A stretch of DNA of 64,000 nucleotides. Source: Pholiota molesta. Taxonomy: Eukaryota; Basidiomycota; Agaricomycetes; Agaricales; Strophariaceae. A program made the position numbers and the translations under genes. The stretch is from positions 186,001-250,000 of the forward strand of contig JACGCK010000009.1 in assembly GCA_014925825.1 (NCBI GenBank), in the 5' to 3' direction. The notes beneath the pieces are model-generated. The model was not told the origin of the DNA. It searched no databases and saw only the letters and a program-made list of their open reading frames with translations. This document shows, one piece after another, positions 44,635-54,847 of the stretch (positions are counted from its first letter, which is position 1; the number at the start of each line of letters is the position of its first letter).

Positions 44635-45740
44635 CACAGGACACGGTACCAAATAAATGTGTGGTATTTATCTGGTGCTTATGTAATGATTTATTTACAT
44701 CACATTGCAGATATCTGACCTCAATATATTCAGAAGATATTTGGTACAATTTAATACATAAAAATGTTCAATTTATCTGCTATATATGAGAAAGTTTATT
44801 TGGTAGAAACATTGCAAATAAAATGACACCCTTTATTTGGAGAATATTTACAAGTTGAGCAGATTGATTATTCAATAACATATTTATATAATGCAAACAA
44901 AGAACATTTGAATAAACTGAGCAATGTTATTTGGTAGGAGTATCTAGATAAATAAAGAGATATTATTTGGTAGTTATTTGGTAGCAGTTATGTGGTATCA
45001 GTATTAAATTTGCTGGGCCAAAAACGGCAAATCGTGAATTTGCCACACCCAAATGGCAAATCTTGAATTTGCCGCGCCAGAATGGCAAATCTGGAATTTG
45101 CCGCGCCAAAAATGGCAAATTGTGAATTTGCCGCGCAAAAACGGCAAATCTTGAATTTGCCTTGGCAAAGCGATAAATCTGGAATTTGCTGCGTGAAAAT
45201 GGCAAATCTTGAACGGCAAATCATGAATTTGCTGTTTTGGCGCGGCAAATTCCAGATTTGCCACTTTGACGAGGCAAATTCAAGATTTGCCATTTTGGTG
45301 CGGCAAATTCCAGATTTGCCATTCTGGCGTGGCAAATTCACGATTTGCCATTTTTGGCCCAGCAAATTTAATACTGATACCACATAACTGCTACCAAATA
45401 ACTACCAAATAATATCTCTTTATTTATCTAGATACTCCTACCAAATAATATTGCTAGGTTTATTCAAATGTTCTTTGTTTGCATCATGTAAATATGTTAT
45501 CGAATAATCAATCTGCTCAACTTGTAAATATTTTCCAAATAAAAGGTGTCATTTTATTTGCAATGTTTCTACCAAATAAACTGTCTCATATATAGCAGAT
45601 AAATTGACCATTTTTATGTATTAAATTGTACCAAATATCTGCTGAATATACTGAGGTCAGATATCTGCAATGTGATGTAAATAAATCATTACATAAGTAC
45701 CACATAAATATCACACATTTATTTGGTACCGCGCCCTGTG
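44635..45740. mobile_element. CACTA-like 1.1-kb palindrome with an internal hairpin array, 3-bp target duplication ACT
   Basis: ACT flanks it (44632-44634 and 45741-45743) and the Copia sequence GATGTCACTGCGAGTC is restored without it. Ends CACAGGACACGGTACC and GGTACCGCGCCCTGTG are inverted repeats starting CAC, with a 3-bp duplication, as in CACTA-type elements; a PIF/Harbinger relative is an alternative. The inversion extends through essentially the whole element. The central 350 bases (about 45005-45370) contain some ten units of the form GGCAAATCTTGAATTTGCC, each itself a small inverted repeat, spaced about 34 bases apart. No coding capacity. Confidence 0.75.
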
Positions 45741-45743
45741 ACT

Positions 45744-47692
45744 GCGAGTCATAGAGGCGAGATACTGGAGGGAACCGATGCAGCTGAGGTAGGGAACAGT
45801 GCACATGAATTTGATTTCATCTGGAGTGGATGTGCCCATTTCCTTCGTTAGAACGCAGCCAGGAATCATGGGAGTCGAAACAGGGCTGCAGTTGGTCATG
45901 TTGTAGCGCTCTAGGATGTCCAGGATGAATTGGCGTTGGTGGAGTGCAATAGTGCGCGATTTACGGTCTCTAGTGATGCCTACACCAAGCAGGAACTCCA
46001 TGGGTCTGAGATTGCGGCATTTGAAGTGTCCAGCTAGCTGCTCAACCGCCCTGTCAATCGCAGCAGCGTCCTTGCAAGCAAAGGTGATATCATTGATGTA
46101 AATGGGGACAAAAATGCGGACATGACCATCAGAATAGATGTAGACAGACCAGTCTGCTTCAACTCGCTTGAAGCCCATGTGAGTGAGGGCAGTGTGCAGC
46201 TTGATGTTCCACTGTCTAGCTGACTGCTTGAGACCATAGAGCAATTTCCGGAGCCTGCAGACCTTGTTGGGAGCGCCTTCATGGAATCCTTCAGGCTGTC
46301 TCATGTAGATGTATTCCTCGAGGTCTCCATTGGTGAAAGCGGCTGAAATGTCGACAGAGCACAATTCCAGGTCCTCCGCAGCAGCTATGGCAAACATCAT
46401 CCGTATCATCGCAGGACGAGGCGTCAGCGCGTGCACTTCCTGATAGTCGCGTCCGGGACGTTGCGAGCAGCCTTGGGTGACGATGCAAGCCTTGTAGCGT
46501 TTGATAGAGCTGTCAGAATGTGTCTTTATGCGAAAGACCCAGCTAGAGCCAATGGCCTTTTCACCTGGTGGGCGGTCCACAATCTCCCAAGTGCCATTTT
46601 GGATGAGGGTGTTGTACTCTGCAAATGTGGCTTCTTTCCAACGTTCCGAATCATCGCTTTTCAGTGCCTGCTTGTAGTTGTGTGGATCCGATGTCGAGGC
46701 TGCTCCAGCAAATTGAATTTCGTCCATGTCGTTGTCTAGAGCAGGGCCAGCGTCGTTCTTGTTCGCAGGAGCAGCAGGAGTCGAAGTGACCTTCCACCAT
46801 TCTCTAGGTGGCTTTGGAATGCGAGTAGAGCGTCGAGCTGCCTCAGCTGTGCCTCTAGGTGGATGCGGAGCACGAGGAGCATGAGTTGGAGCCGGTGCGG
46901 GTGCAGGAGGTGGCAAAACACGTTCAGGAGCATGTAGTGGAATGTCAGGAGCAAGCTGTTCGAGTTTGGGTGGAGCTTGCTTGTCTGGTGGCGGAATATC
47001 CGCTGGAACGTTGTTGGGTGCTAGGAGAGGCTGTGGTAATGCATCTGGTTCGATTGGCGCGATTTCAGGTGCAGGAACGAAGCTGTCATCCCCCCCGGAA
47101 TCCGGTACGTCTGGGAAGGTCACAGGAGTGCCAACAGGCATCAGGTCAACTGGAGATGTCTGCTTGAGGCCTGGAAAGCTTCTTTCATCGAAGATAGCTC
47201 GTTCTGAGATAATGAGCTTCCTAGTGACTGGATTGTAGAACTGCCAACCCTTGTAGCCAGATGGATACCCAGTGAATATGCACTTCTCCATATGTGATTG
47301 GAGCGATTTGCACTGATCTCACTGAATATAGATGTAGGCAGTGCACCCAAAGACTTGGAAATGGCTAATGTCCGGTTTCTTGTTGAACCACGCAGTGTAG
47401 GGTGTTGTACCAGGCAGAGGCAACATAGGGATGCGGTTCCAGACATGGACATAGGCAGCGACCGCATAGGCCCAGAATGAAGCAGGGAGGTTGGATTCGT
47501 TGAGCATGGCTGTAGCATGGTCAGAAATGGTGCGATTAGCATGCTCTGCGACTCCGTTCTGCTGTGGGCGATTCCTGGTGCTGTGGCGTCGTGTAATACC
47601 GCACTGATCAGTGAATTTGAGGAATGCGGCCAACATATACTCTCCTCCCTTGTCATCCTGCAGAGCCTTGATTTTTGCATTGACCTGGTTCT
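45744..47692 (-). pseudogene. Copia-D integrase (distal) and reverse transcriptase
   Basis: Integrase from 47692: LQDDKGGEYM, NRPQQNGVAEHANRTISDHA and WFNKKPDISHFQVFGCTAYI, then a TGA at 47319-47321. The next frame (from 47291) is open for 500 codons: KCIFTGYPSGYKGWQFYNP, a Pro-rich linker, RSTRIPKPPREWWK, KEATFAEYNTLIQNGTWEIV, AAFTNGDLEEYIYM, LLYGLKQSARQW and FVPIYINDI, where the catalytic Y-x-D-D box has Asn for Asp as in Copia-B. It ends at the palindromic insertion. Confidence 0.8.
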
Positions 47693-47954
47693 TGTTAGAG
47701 TTGCCTAGTTCAGTCTCAGCTGATGTAGTCACATGTGATCACATGACACACATGTATGTAGCTGTAGAATGCCTTCTGGAGTCCTTAGTTACTCACTTCA
47801 GACTCCAGGCAAGTAGCTAGTCCTATTCCTCCTCAATACATTCAGTTACTCGCTTCGGACTCCAGGCAATCATTGCCGCTCTGTCTGATACCCTGAGATG
47901 GTGAGACTCACCCAGCAGGTGTCTCGTACCATCCCGAACTCGCCACCTTTCACA
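47693..47954 (+). repeat. Copia LTR (plus orientation, 262 bp)
   Basis: TGTTAGAGTTGCCTAGTTCAG...CCACCTTTCACA. The five bases before it (GTTCT) are the reverse complement of AGAAC that precedes the LTR at 42299. Confidence 0.87.
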
Positions 47955-48172
47955 TGAGTTTCACATTCTCAGTGTATCAGACAGAGCGGCTATGAGAGCC
48001 TGGAGTCCGAAGTGAGTAACTGAGGTGTATTGAGGAGGAACAGAGCTATCCACTTGCCTGGAGTCCAAAGTGAGTAACTAAGGACTCCAGACATTGTTCT
48101 ACAGCTACATACATGTGTGTCATGTGATTACATGTGACCACATCAGCTGAGACTGAATAGGCAACTCTAACA
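47955..48172 (-). repeat. Truncated Copia LTR (minus orientation)
   Basis: Lies tail to tail with the LTR at 47693-47954 and ends, on plus, GCAACTCTAACA at 48172. About 45 bp at its 3' end are missing, and no internal sequence remains between the two LTRs. Confidence 0.82.
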
Positions 48173-49345
48173 CAGCAGCCGACCAAAACACACTGTGCTA
48201 TTATCGAATGAACTAGGGCCTCTTTTGTTCTCATGTTAGCAATGGCCTCAAAATTGCAATCAACCAAGCTGAAGGCAATATCAATCTCTCTGAAATCAGT
48301 CAGTGTGTTATTCTCCCATCATCTTACATAAATGGTCCACAAAATATGCACTAACACTTCCAAGACTTGATGGTGATGGCACGGTATTTCAAGAAGGTCC
48401 TAATAATGACTTGCAACCCCTGTTGGACTAAAATTACAAGGGAACTTCTGCCTAGTGAAACAGCTTATGACTGCCCTGATTTGGTGGCATATGTATTTCA
48501 GTTGAAGAAGGAAGCATTGTTGCATGACATTTTAAAGGAAGGGGTTCTCGGATGTGCTATTGCACATGTGTATGCTGTTGAATCCCAAAAGCGCGGCTTG
48601 CCCCATATGCATCTTCTTCTATTCTTTCAGGAAGGACAGAAACTCTTGACTCCAGAGGAGATCGATAAGCTAATCCGGGCAAGATGGCATGATCCTGAAA
48701 TACAACCACTGCTTTTTGAGACCATCAAGTTGAACATGGTTCATGGACCATGTGGGGCTGCAAATCCACTTGTGCCATACATGGACCCAAGCATGAGAAG
48801 ATGTACAAAGTGCTATCCAAAACCTTTCACTGATTCAACAAACATGGATGTCAATGGCTATCCAGCATACTATTGACCTTGTGATGGAAGATCCTATAAT
48901 GTTGGCACTTATAGTGTCAATAACTGATGGATTGTTCCCCACTATCCAGTTCTGTCTGTGAGATATAACTGCCATATCAATGTTGAATGCACTGTGTCTC
49001 TGAGCTCCTTCAAATATGTATTCAAGTATATTCAGAAAGGGAGTGACATGGCCACAATGGCACTCCATTGCCACAATGAGATTAAGCACTGGATTAATGG
49101 TTATTATATTTCTGCATCAGAAGCAGCCTGGCATCTCTTCCATCTCAATACACACAAGCAAAACCCTCCCATTACATGACTGCAAGTTTATCTTCCTGGG
49201 CAGCATATGGTCATGTTTGACCCAAACAAACTACCAGAAGCTGTTGCTGAATGTGCAGCGACTGAATGGACAACACTTACTGCCTTCTTCAAAGCTAATG
49301 CTGATCCAGGTCCACTGGGTGAGCAAGCACGCAAGCTGACCTACC
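48173..49345 (+). pseudogene. Helitron Rep (HUH endonuclease) relic
   Basis: A decayed Helitron replication-initiator domain. Readable pieces: MVMARYFKKV with MTCNPCWTKI (Rep motif 1), VYAVESQKRGLPHMHLLLFF with the metal-binding H-x-H (motif 2), VHGPCGAANPLVPYM and RRCTKCYPKPF, then after a stop near 48875 VRYNCHINVECTVSLSSFKY, VFKYIQKGSDMA and NEIKHWINGYYISASEAAWH. Family role: nicks DNA for rolling-circle transposition. No helicase domain, no terminal hairpin and several stops and frameshifts; the right end is cut by a hAT-like terminus at 49346. Confidence 0.78.
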
Positions 49346-49412
49346 TAGTGATTTAAGGTCTGGTCCAGTCCAGTTTGATGACTCCCAGAGGCTTAGATCA
49401 AGACCTGGACCA
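49346..49412. mobile_element. Left end of a hAT-like element split by Gypsy-2
   Basis: TAGTGATTTAAGGTCTGGTCC is a hAT-like start with GGTCTGGTCC subterminal repeats. It is interrupted at GACCA (49408-49412), the Gypsy-2 target duplication, and continues at 54318. Confidence 0.6.
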
Positions 49413-49644
49413 TGTAAGGATGGTTGTCACCTGACCTTCCACAGACACGTATATACATGCATTCCCCCTTTTTGGCTCTCTCTCTCTTTCCATACTCTTC
49501 ATACACCTTTTCCATCTCGTAGAGCACTCCCCTGTTGTTCCCTCATCATCACTCAATACACACATTGGTTCTGTCTTTTCGCGTGATCTCGTGAGTAGCG
49601 TTCTCCCTCGTTCAGTGTTTATCACTCTTCGGAGTGGTCTTTCA
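49413..49644 (+). repeat. Gypsy-2 5' LTR (232 bp)
   Basis: TGTAAGGATGGTTGTCACC...GGAGTGGTCTTTCA, with a TATATA core near 49451. It differs from the 3' LTR by eight substitutions and one 2-bp CT-repeat indel by eye. Confidence 0.88.
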
Positions 49645-49992
49645 CTTTTTTTTTGACATCAACCAATGTGTGTGGGCTTGCCCTAACACTTGAGATACTC
49701 CCATTATCCTTGACTTTTCGAACCCTTGAACAATCGCCTAAAGCAATTATCATTATTCTTGCCATAAACTGCGCATGAGCACATACCAGTTATACCAGAA
49801 CACCAGTACCAGTTACCAATCACCAGTCCCCGTTCCCAGTTTCCCAGTACCAGTTCCCAGTTTATCAGCTCCAGTTTTTGTTGGTTTAGCGCGCATATAT
49901 TTGAAGGTTGAAAAGAAAATTAAGGACGAGTTTGTGCCCATCTTCGAGCCTATCCCGCACACTTCTGAGTTGCCAGATGAGGAGGTTGCCAG

Positions 49993-50929
49993 TAGTGCTT
50001 GGAAGTCCGGTCTCAGGACCGGAAAAAGACCGAGACTGGACCGGACCTGAACCGGAAAAGACCGGAATATTGATGGACCGGAAAAGACCGAGACCGCGGT
50101 CCGGTCCACAGTCCAACAGGATTTGAAAAATAGATGGACCAATCAAAGACCGGTTTGGACCGGTCTCAACCGGTCTTTAGCCATAAAAATCTGTAGACTT
50201 ATAAAGCGTCAAACGTCCTTTCGAATGATGTGTAAATCGTATTTTAGCTTGAGAATTGGCGAAGTTATTAATATTTTTGTTTAACTAATTACCTTGAGTG
50301 CTTAAAAACGCTTTTACCCGCAGTTCAAACGTTAAGCGCGCGTACCTTTCGCAAACTTGCATATAAATAGAAGACATATAGATTTTGCAGATGCAATTTG
50401 GACCTTAAGATTTGAGAAACATTTGATTGAGCTATAGCAATATCTAGGTTTTCTACTCTTTTTGACTAATTTAAAGATGCTTTTGCCCGTGCTTCATTCA
50501 ATATAGAGATCGCCCTTTCGAAAACTGGAGTACAGTTAAATATTAGAATTACCTCTCTAACAAGCATACAACGATAATATTTGGTTGAGAATTGACTGAG
50601 ATATCACAAAATGCGCTAAACCACTGCATTTGGTAGTATTTTATGTGTTTCTCACTCAGTTCTCCACCGATTTTTGTATTATTTGAGATGCTACGTACTA
50701 GATACGGTCTACTACGCAAGTATTACCAGTCTGAACCGGTCTCAGACCGGTTGAGACCAGTTTAGACCATAACCGGTCTGAACCAGTCTTTGGACCGCAC
50801 AAGACCGCAGTGGACCGGTCTTATGCGGTCCGGTCCAGTTTTTTGAGCTTTTTAAAAATAGATGGACCGGTCTCGGTCTCAGTCCAAGCCCTTGGAGGGT
50901 AAAAGACCGGACCAGACTTTCAAGCACTA
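49993..50929. mobile_element. hAT-like non-autonomous element, target duplication GTTGCCAG
   Basis: GTTGCCAG at 49985-49992 and 50930-50937. Termini TAGTGCTTGGAAGTCCGGTC and GACTTTCAAGCACTA are inverted repeats; many AAGACCGG/CCGGTCTT subterminal repeats at both ends. The AT-rich middle (50180-50700) is similar to the middle of the element at 13823-14824. No coding capacity. Confidence 0.85.
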
Positions 50930-50937
50930 GTTGCCAG

Positions 50938-53897
50938 GATACACTTGATTGATCCCCACTGCCAAGTCAAGAGTCGAACTTACACATGCCCCGTCAATAC
51001 CAGGACTCTTTCCAGGCTTTGATTAAACAACATTTGGATTTTGGTTTTATTCGTTTATCATCTAGTTCCCACTGTTCCCTGTCCTTTGTAACACCTAAAG
51101 TGGATTCCAAGGCTATGCCTTGGTGGGTATGTGACTATAGGCAGTTAAATGATAATACTGTACCAGACAAATTCCCTATCCCCAACGTTGATAACGTACT
51201 GCGAAGCTGCGCTAAGGGTAAAATTTGGGCCCAGATCGATATGACAGATAGTTTCTTTCAAACGAGAATGCACCCAGATGATGTACATTTAACAGCAGTG
51301 ACAACACTGTTTGGAGCATATGAGTGGTTGGTAATGCCAATGGGTTTTAGAAATTCTCCTGCTATCCACCAGCACAGAGTTACTCGGGCACTTCACCACT
51401 TGATCGGAAAAATATGTTATATTTACCTAGATGATATTGTTATCTGGTCAGACTCGCTTGAAGAGCACATCAGGAATGTTAAAACTGTACTGCAAGCCTT
51501 GATCGATGCGCGTTTATATGTGAATAAGAAGAAAACTCACTTGTTTAAATATGAGATTAATTTCCTTGGCCACAAAGTCTCTCAGGCTGGCATTGAAGCT
51601 GACACTAAGAAAGTTGATAAAATCATGGACTGGCTTACTCCTGAGTCGGTAATGGATGTTCGGCGTTTCTTGGGTTTGGTGCGGTACTTAAATGCATTCT
51701 TGCCGAGGCTCGTGATACAATCGGAAATATTGAGTTGTTTGACTCTGCACAAGTATGAGAAAGGTTTTCCTGAATGGACGGATGAATACAAAATGGCCTT
51801 CCAGAACATTAAAGAGATTGTGACTTCGAGGGAATGTCTGACGGTAATAGACCATAACGACCCTTCTAAAAAGATATTCGTTACTACGGACGCTTCTGAC
51901 ACATGTTCTGGCACCATTTTGTCTTTCGGTGAAACTTGGGAAGGTTCACGACCAGTGGCTTTTGATTCTATGACCTTCAAGGGAGCAGAATTGAATTACC
52001 CTGTCCACGAGAAAGAACTTCTAGCCATTTTGAGGGCTATTAGACGATGGAAGGTTGACTTACTGGGTTCTGAGTTCTTGGTTTATATGGATCATAAAAC
52101 ATTGCTGAACTTCGAGAATCAGAGGGATTTGTCTCATTGGCAAGCGCAATGGATGGAAAAATTGTCCATCTATAATTGTAAATTTGTCTATGTGAAGGGT
52201 GAAGATAATACTGTCGTGGATGCCTTATCGTGTTTTCTGCATGCAAAAATTGCTTCTTTAGAAATAGCTGAAGCTTCGGCTTCTCACCCCTACCATTTCT
52301 GCCCTGATGAAGAAATTTTTATCGCATCTATCATGCCAGGCGCTGGAGTTTTTGCGTGCGTGACAGCGCTCTCCAATAATGAATTCACGCGGCTCGACAC
52401 CAAGATTACACTAGATCCTAAGCTTGTGTCCGAAGTTGTATCTGGTTATACCGCAGACCCTTGGTGCCAGAAATTATTATCAGCGTCTTGTGGTGTCAAA
52501 ACTTAACTATTCGTAATGGCCTCTGGTTCTTATCTGGGCACTTGATTTTACCCGCAAACTGTACTTTACGAACCTTGGTGTTCCAAACGGCTCACGACGC
52601 CCTGGGGCATTTCGGCTTCACGAAAACATATGGGGCAATTAGGGATTCTTATTTTTGGCCTAATATGAGGAAAGACCTTGAAGAATCTTATATCCCTGGT
52701 TGCGTTGACTGTCAACAAAACAAGGCCGGGACAACTAAACCTGCAGGACCTTTACACCCTCTGCCTGTCCCGGATGCCTGTTGTGAATCTGTTGCCCTGG
52801 ACTTTGTTGGGCCTTTACCTGAAGATGATGGGTATAATATGATTCTTACCATGACTGACAGACTTGGGTCTGATGTGCATATTGTGCCTATACGTTCCGA
52901 AATGTCTGCGCAACAACTGGCTGTTGTATTTCTTGATGAATGGTACTGCGAAAATGGGCTGCTGTTAAACATTGTATCCAATAGAGATAAGCTATTCTTG
53001 TCTAATTTTTGGAAGGAACTATGCAAATTGGTGGGAATTGAAACAGCAATGTCCTCAGCATACCACCCTGAAACTGATGGCGCAAGCGAGCATACAAATA
53101 AAACCATGAACCAATGCTTGCGATTCCATGTCACCAGAAATCAGACAGGTTGGAAGCGAGCACTTAAACGAGTGCGGTTTCACATAATGTCTACCGTAAA
53201 TGCAAGCACAGGGTACTCCCCATTCCAGTTATGATTCGGGCAACAACCAAAAGTTTTGCCTTCTTTAATTGAATGTGATCCCAGAGATAATGTTGCTGTC
53301 ATGTCTGCAAAAGACGTTATAGAACAAGTCCAATTAGATGTCGCATCAGCAAAGGACAATCTAATGGTGGCAAAAATTTCTCAATCTTACCATGCGAATA
53401 CACATCGTCAAGATGCTCCCATTTATCAACCTGGCGATAAAGTAATGCTTAGTACTCTAAATAGGAGGCGAGATTACAGGAATGCAGATGAGAACAGGGT
53501 TGCTAAATTTATGCCTAGATTCGATGGGCCTTATGAAGTTGTTCATGCAAATTTCAATTCCTCTACTGTTACACTTTCTATACCAAATGCGCCAAACATG
53601 TTCCCGACGTTTCACACTTCCCTTGTCAAGTTGTTCCAACAAAACAATAATGATAAGTTCCCTAGACGTACTCTTCATGCACCAGGCCCAGTTACAGTTG
53701 ATGGATATGACGAATATTACGTGGATAAATTTATCGACCACAAGAAGGTGGGTTCGAAAGTCCAGTACTTGGTGCGTTGGGTTGGTGAAGGTCCAGAAGA
53801 AGACCGGTGGATCACAGGCAAATACCTTGACAAGAACGAAGCTTTGGATCGATATTGGGCTAACCATCCAGGCGGAAACCCCTTCTCATTACCGTAG
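50938..53897 (+). pseudogene. Gypsy-2 pol: RT, RNase H, integrase, chromodomain
   Basis: RT is open from 50986: [69 protein letters not shown] and YLDDIVIWSD (intact catalytic box). RNase H: IFVTTDASDTCSGTILSF, YPVHEKELLAILRAI. A one-base shift near 52500 separates it from integrase: the zinc region HDALGHFGFTKTY..GCVDCQQNK, LDFVGPLPED, IVSNRDKLFLS (Asn for the second catalytic Asp) and YHPETDGASEHTNK. A TGA at 53232-53234 interrupts YSPFQL-FGQQPKV where the family has an Arg codon. The C terminus is a chromodomain, YYVDKFIDHKKVGSKVQYLV and RWVGEGPEEDRWITGKYL, ending at 53895-53897. Inactive, but all domains after RT are recognisable. Confidence 0.85.
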
Positions 53898-54083
53898 TTT
53901 TTTTCTTTCTCGATTTGCCTGTGGTAGCTTTTCCCTACGGGGTTTTTGATGCACCCGTGTACGGCTTTATTGTACTTTTCATTGCTTTATTTTTTATTTT
54001 TTTATTTTTTCGTTGTGCTACTTATCATGCTTTCATTTATCCTTCGTTACTTTCTCCGTTTTTTTTCTACTGAGTGGGGGCAG

Positions 54084-54317
54084 TGTAAGGATGGTCGTCA
54101 CCTGACCTTCCACAGACGCATATATACATGCATTCCCCCTTTCTGGCTCTCTCTCTCTCTTTCCATACTCTTCATACACCTTTTCCATCTCATAGAGCAC
54201 TCCCCTGTTGTTCCCTCATCATCACTCAATACACACGTGGGTCCTGTCTTTTCGCGTGATCTCGTGAGTAGCGTTCTCCCTCGTTCAGTGTTTATCACTC
54301 TTCGGAGTGGTCTTTCA
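54084..54317 (+). repeat. Gypsy-2 3' LTR (234 bp)
   Basis: TGTAAGGATGGTCGTCACC...GGAGTGGTCTTTCA, preceded by the polypurine stretch GTGGGGGCAG. Confidence 0.88.
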
Positions 54318-54690
54318 GACCAGTCCACAGGGGTGAGAAAACTGCAAAAAAGCAGACCAAGACTGGTATAGACCAATTTTTTGCAGTCTAGTGTGGTTTT
54401 GGTTGGTCTTTCCATGGTTTATTAACCAGTCTAAACCATAAATGGTCTACACTAGTCAAAGACTGGCCATACAATTTTTTTTTAGGTCAAACCATGTACA
54501 AATGAGTGAGAAACAAATTTATTAGTAGGAAATATGATACGTTGGACGCTTTTAGTCATATCTCAAGCAATTCTTATCTAAAATAAGTGATTACTAAGTC
54601 ATTTACAAGGTACATTTAGTGTTTACCAACCACCAAATTTGCGAAAGGGCAATGCAAGAACTGAATGAGATGCAGATATAACATATTCTC
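54318..54690. mobile_element. Continuation of the hAT-like element split by Gypsy-2
   Basis: GACCAGTCCACAGGGG followed by repeated AGACCA/TGGTCT motifs, then AT-rich sequence with TTTGCGAAAGGGC near 54640, a motif shared with the interior of the hAT-like elements at 13823 and 49993. The right end is cut by the LINE. Confidence 0.5.
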
Positions 54691-54847
54691 TGGGACTCTC
54701 CTTGATCCGTTACCACCATCTTCACCTTTTCTTCCCACGCTACGAAAAAGCAGGAAGATCTGTGCGAGGGGGAGAAACGGCTATAGATTAGAGTAAATAC
54801 CATCCTATCCCTACTCCTAGCTTACAATATCGTACTGGCCAGCTATC

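Larger units (their letters stand above)
42299..47692 (-). mobile_element. Copia-D: minus-strand 3' half of a Copia element with two nested insertions
   Basis: Minus-strand order is integrase (from NQVNAKIKALQDDKGGEYM at 47692), RT, RNase H, polypurine tract, LTR (42299-42560). It is interrupted by a hAT-like element (42870-44281) and a CACTA-like palindrome (44635-45740). It starts at exactly the codon where Copia-C stops. Confidence 0.82.
49413..54317 (+). mobile_element. Gypsy-2: chromodomain Ty3/Gypsy element with two LTRs and 5-bp duplication GACCA
   Basis: LTRs 49413-49644 and 54084-54317; GACCA on both sides (49408-49412 and 54318-54322). Internal order: short gag remnant, RT, RNase H, integrase, chromodomain. 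Most of gag and all of protease are deleted, and a hAT-like element (49993-50929) is nested in the remnant. The chromodomain places it among chromoviruses, whose integrases read histone marks and direct insertion to heterochromatin. Confidence 0.88.

Noticed and set aside
45004..45383. Repetitive frames (FAIFARQI-like) in the centre of the 1.1-kb palindrome
   Set aside because: They are translations of the GGCAAAT/ATTTGCC hairpin units, present in all frames and both strands.
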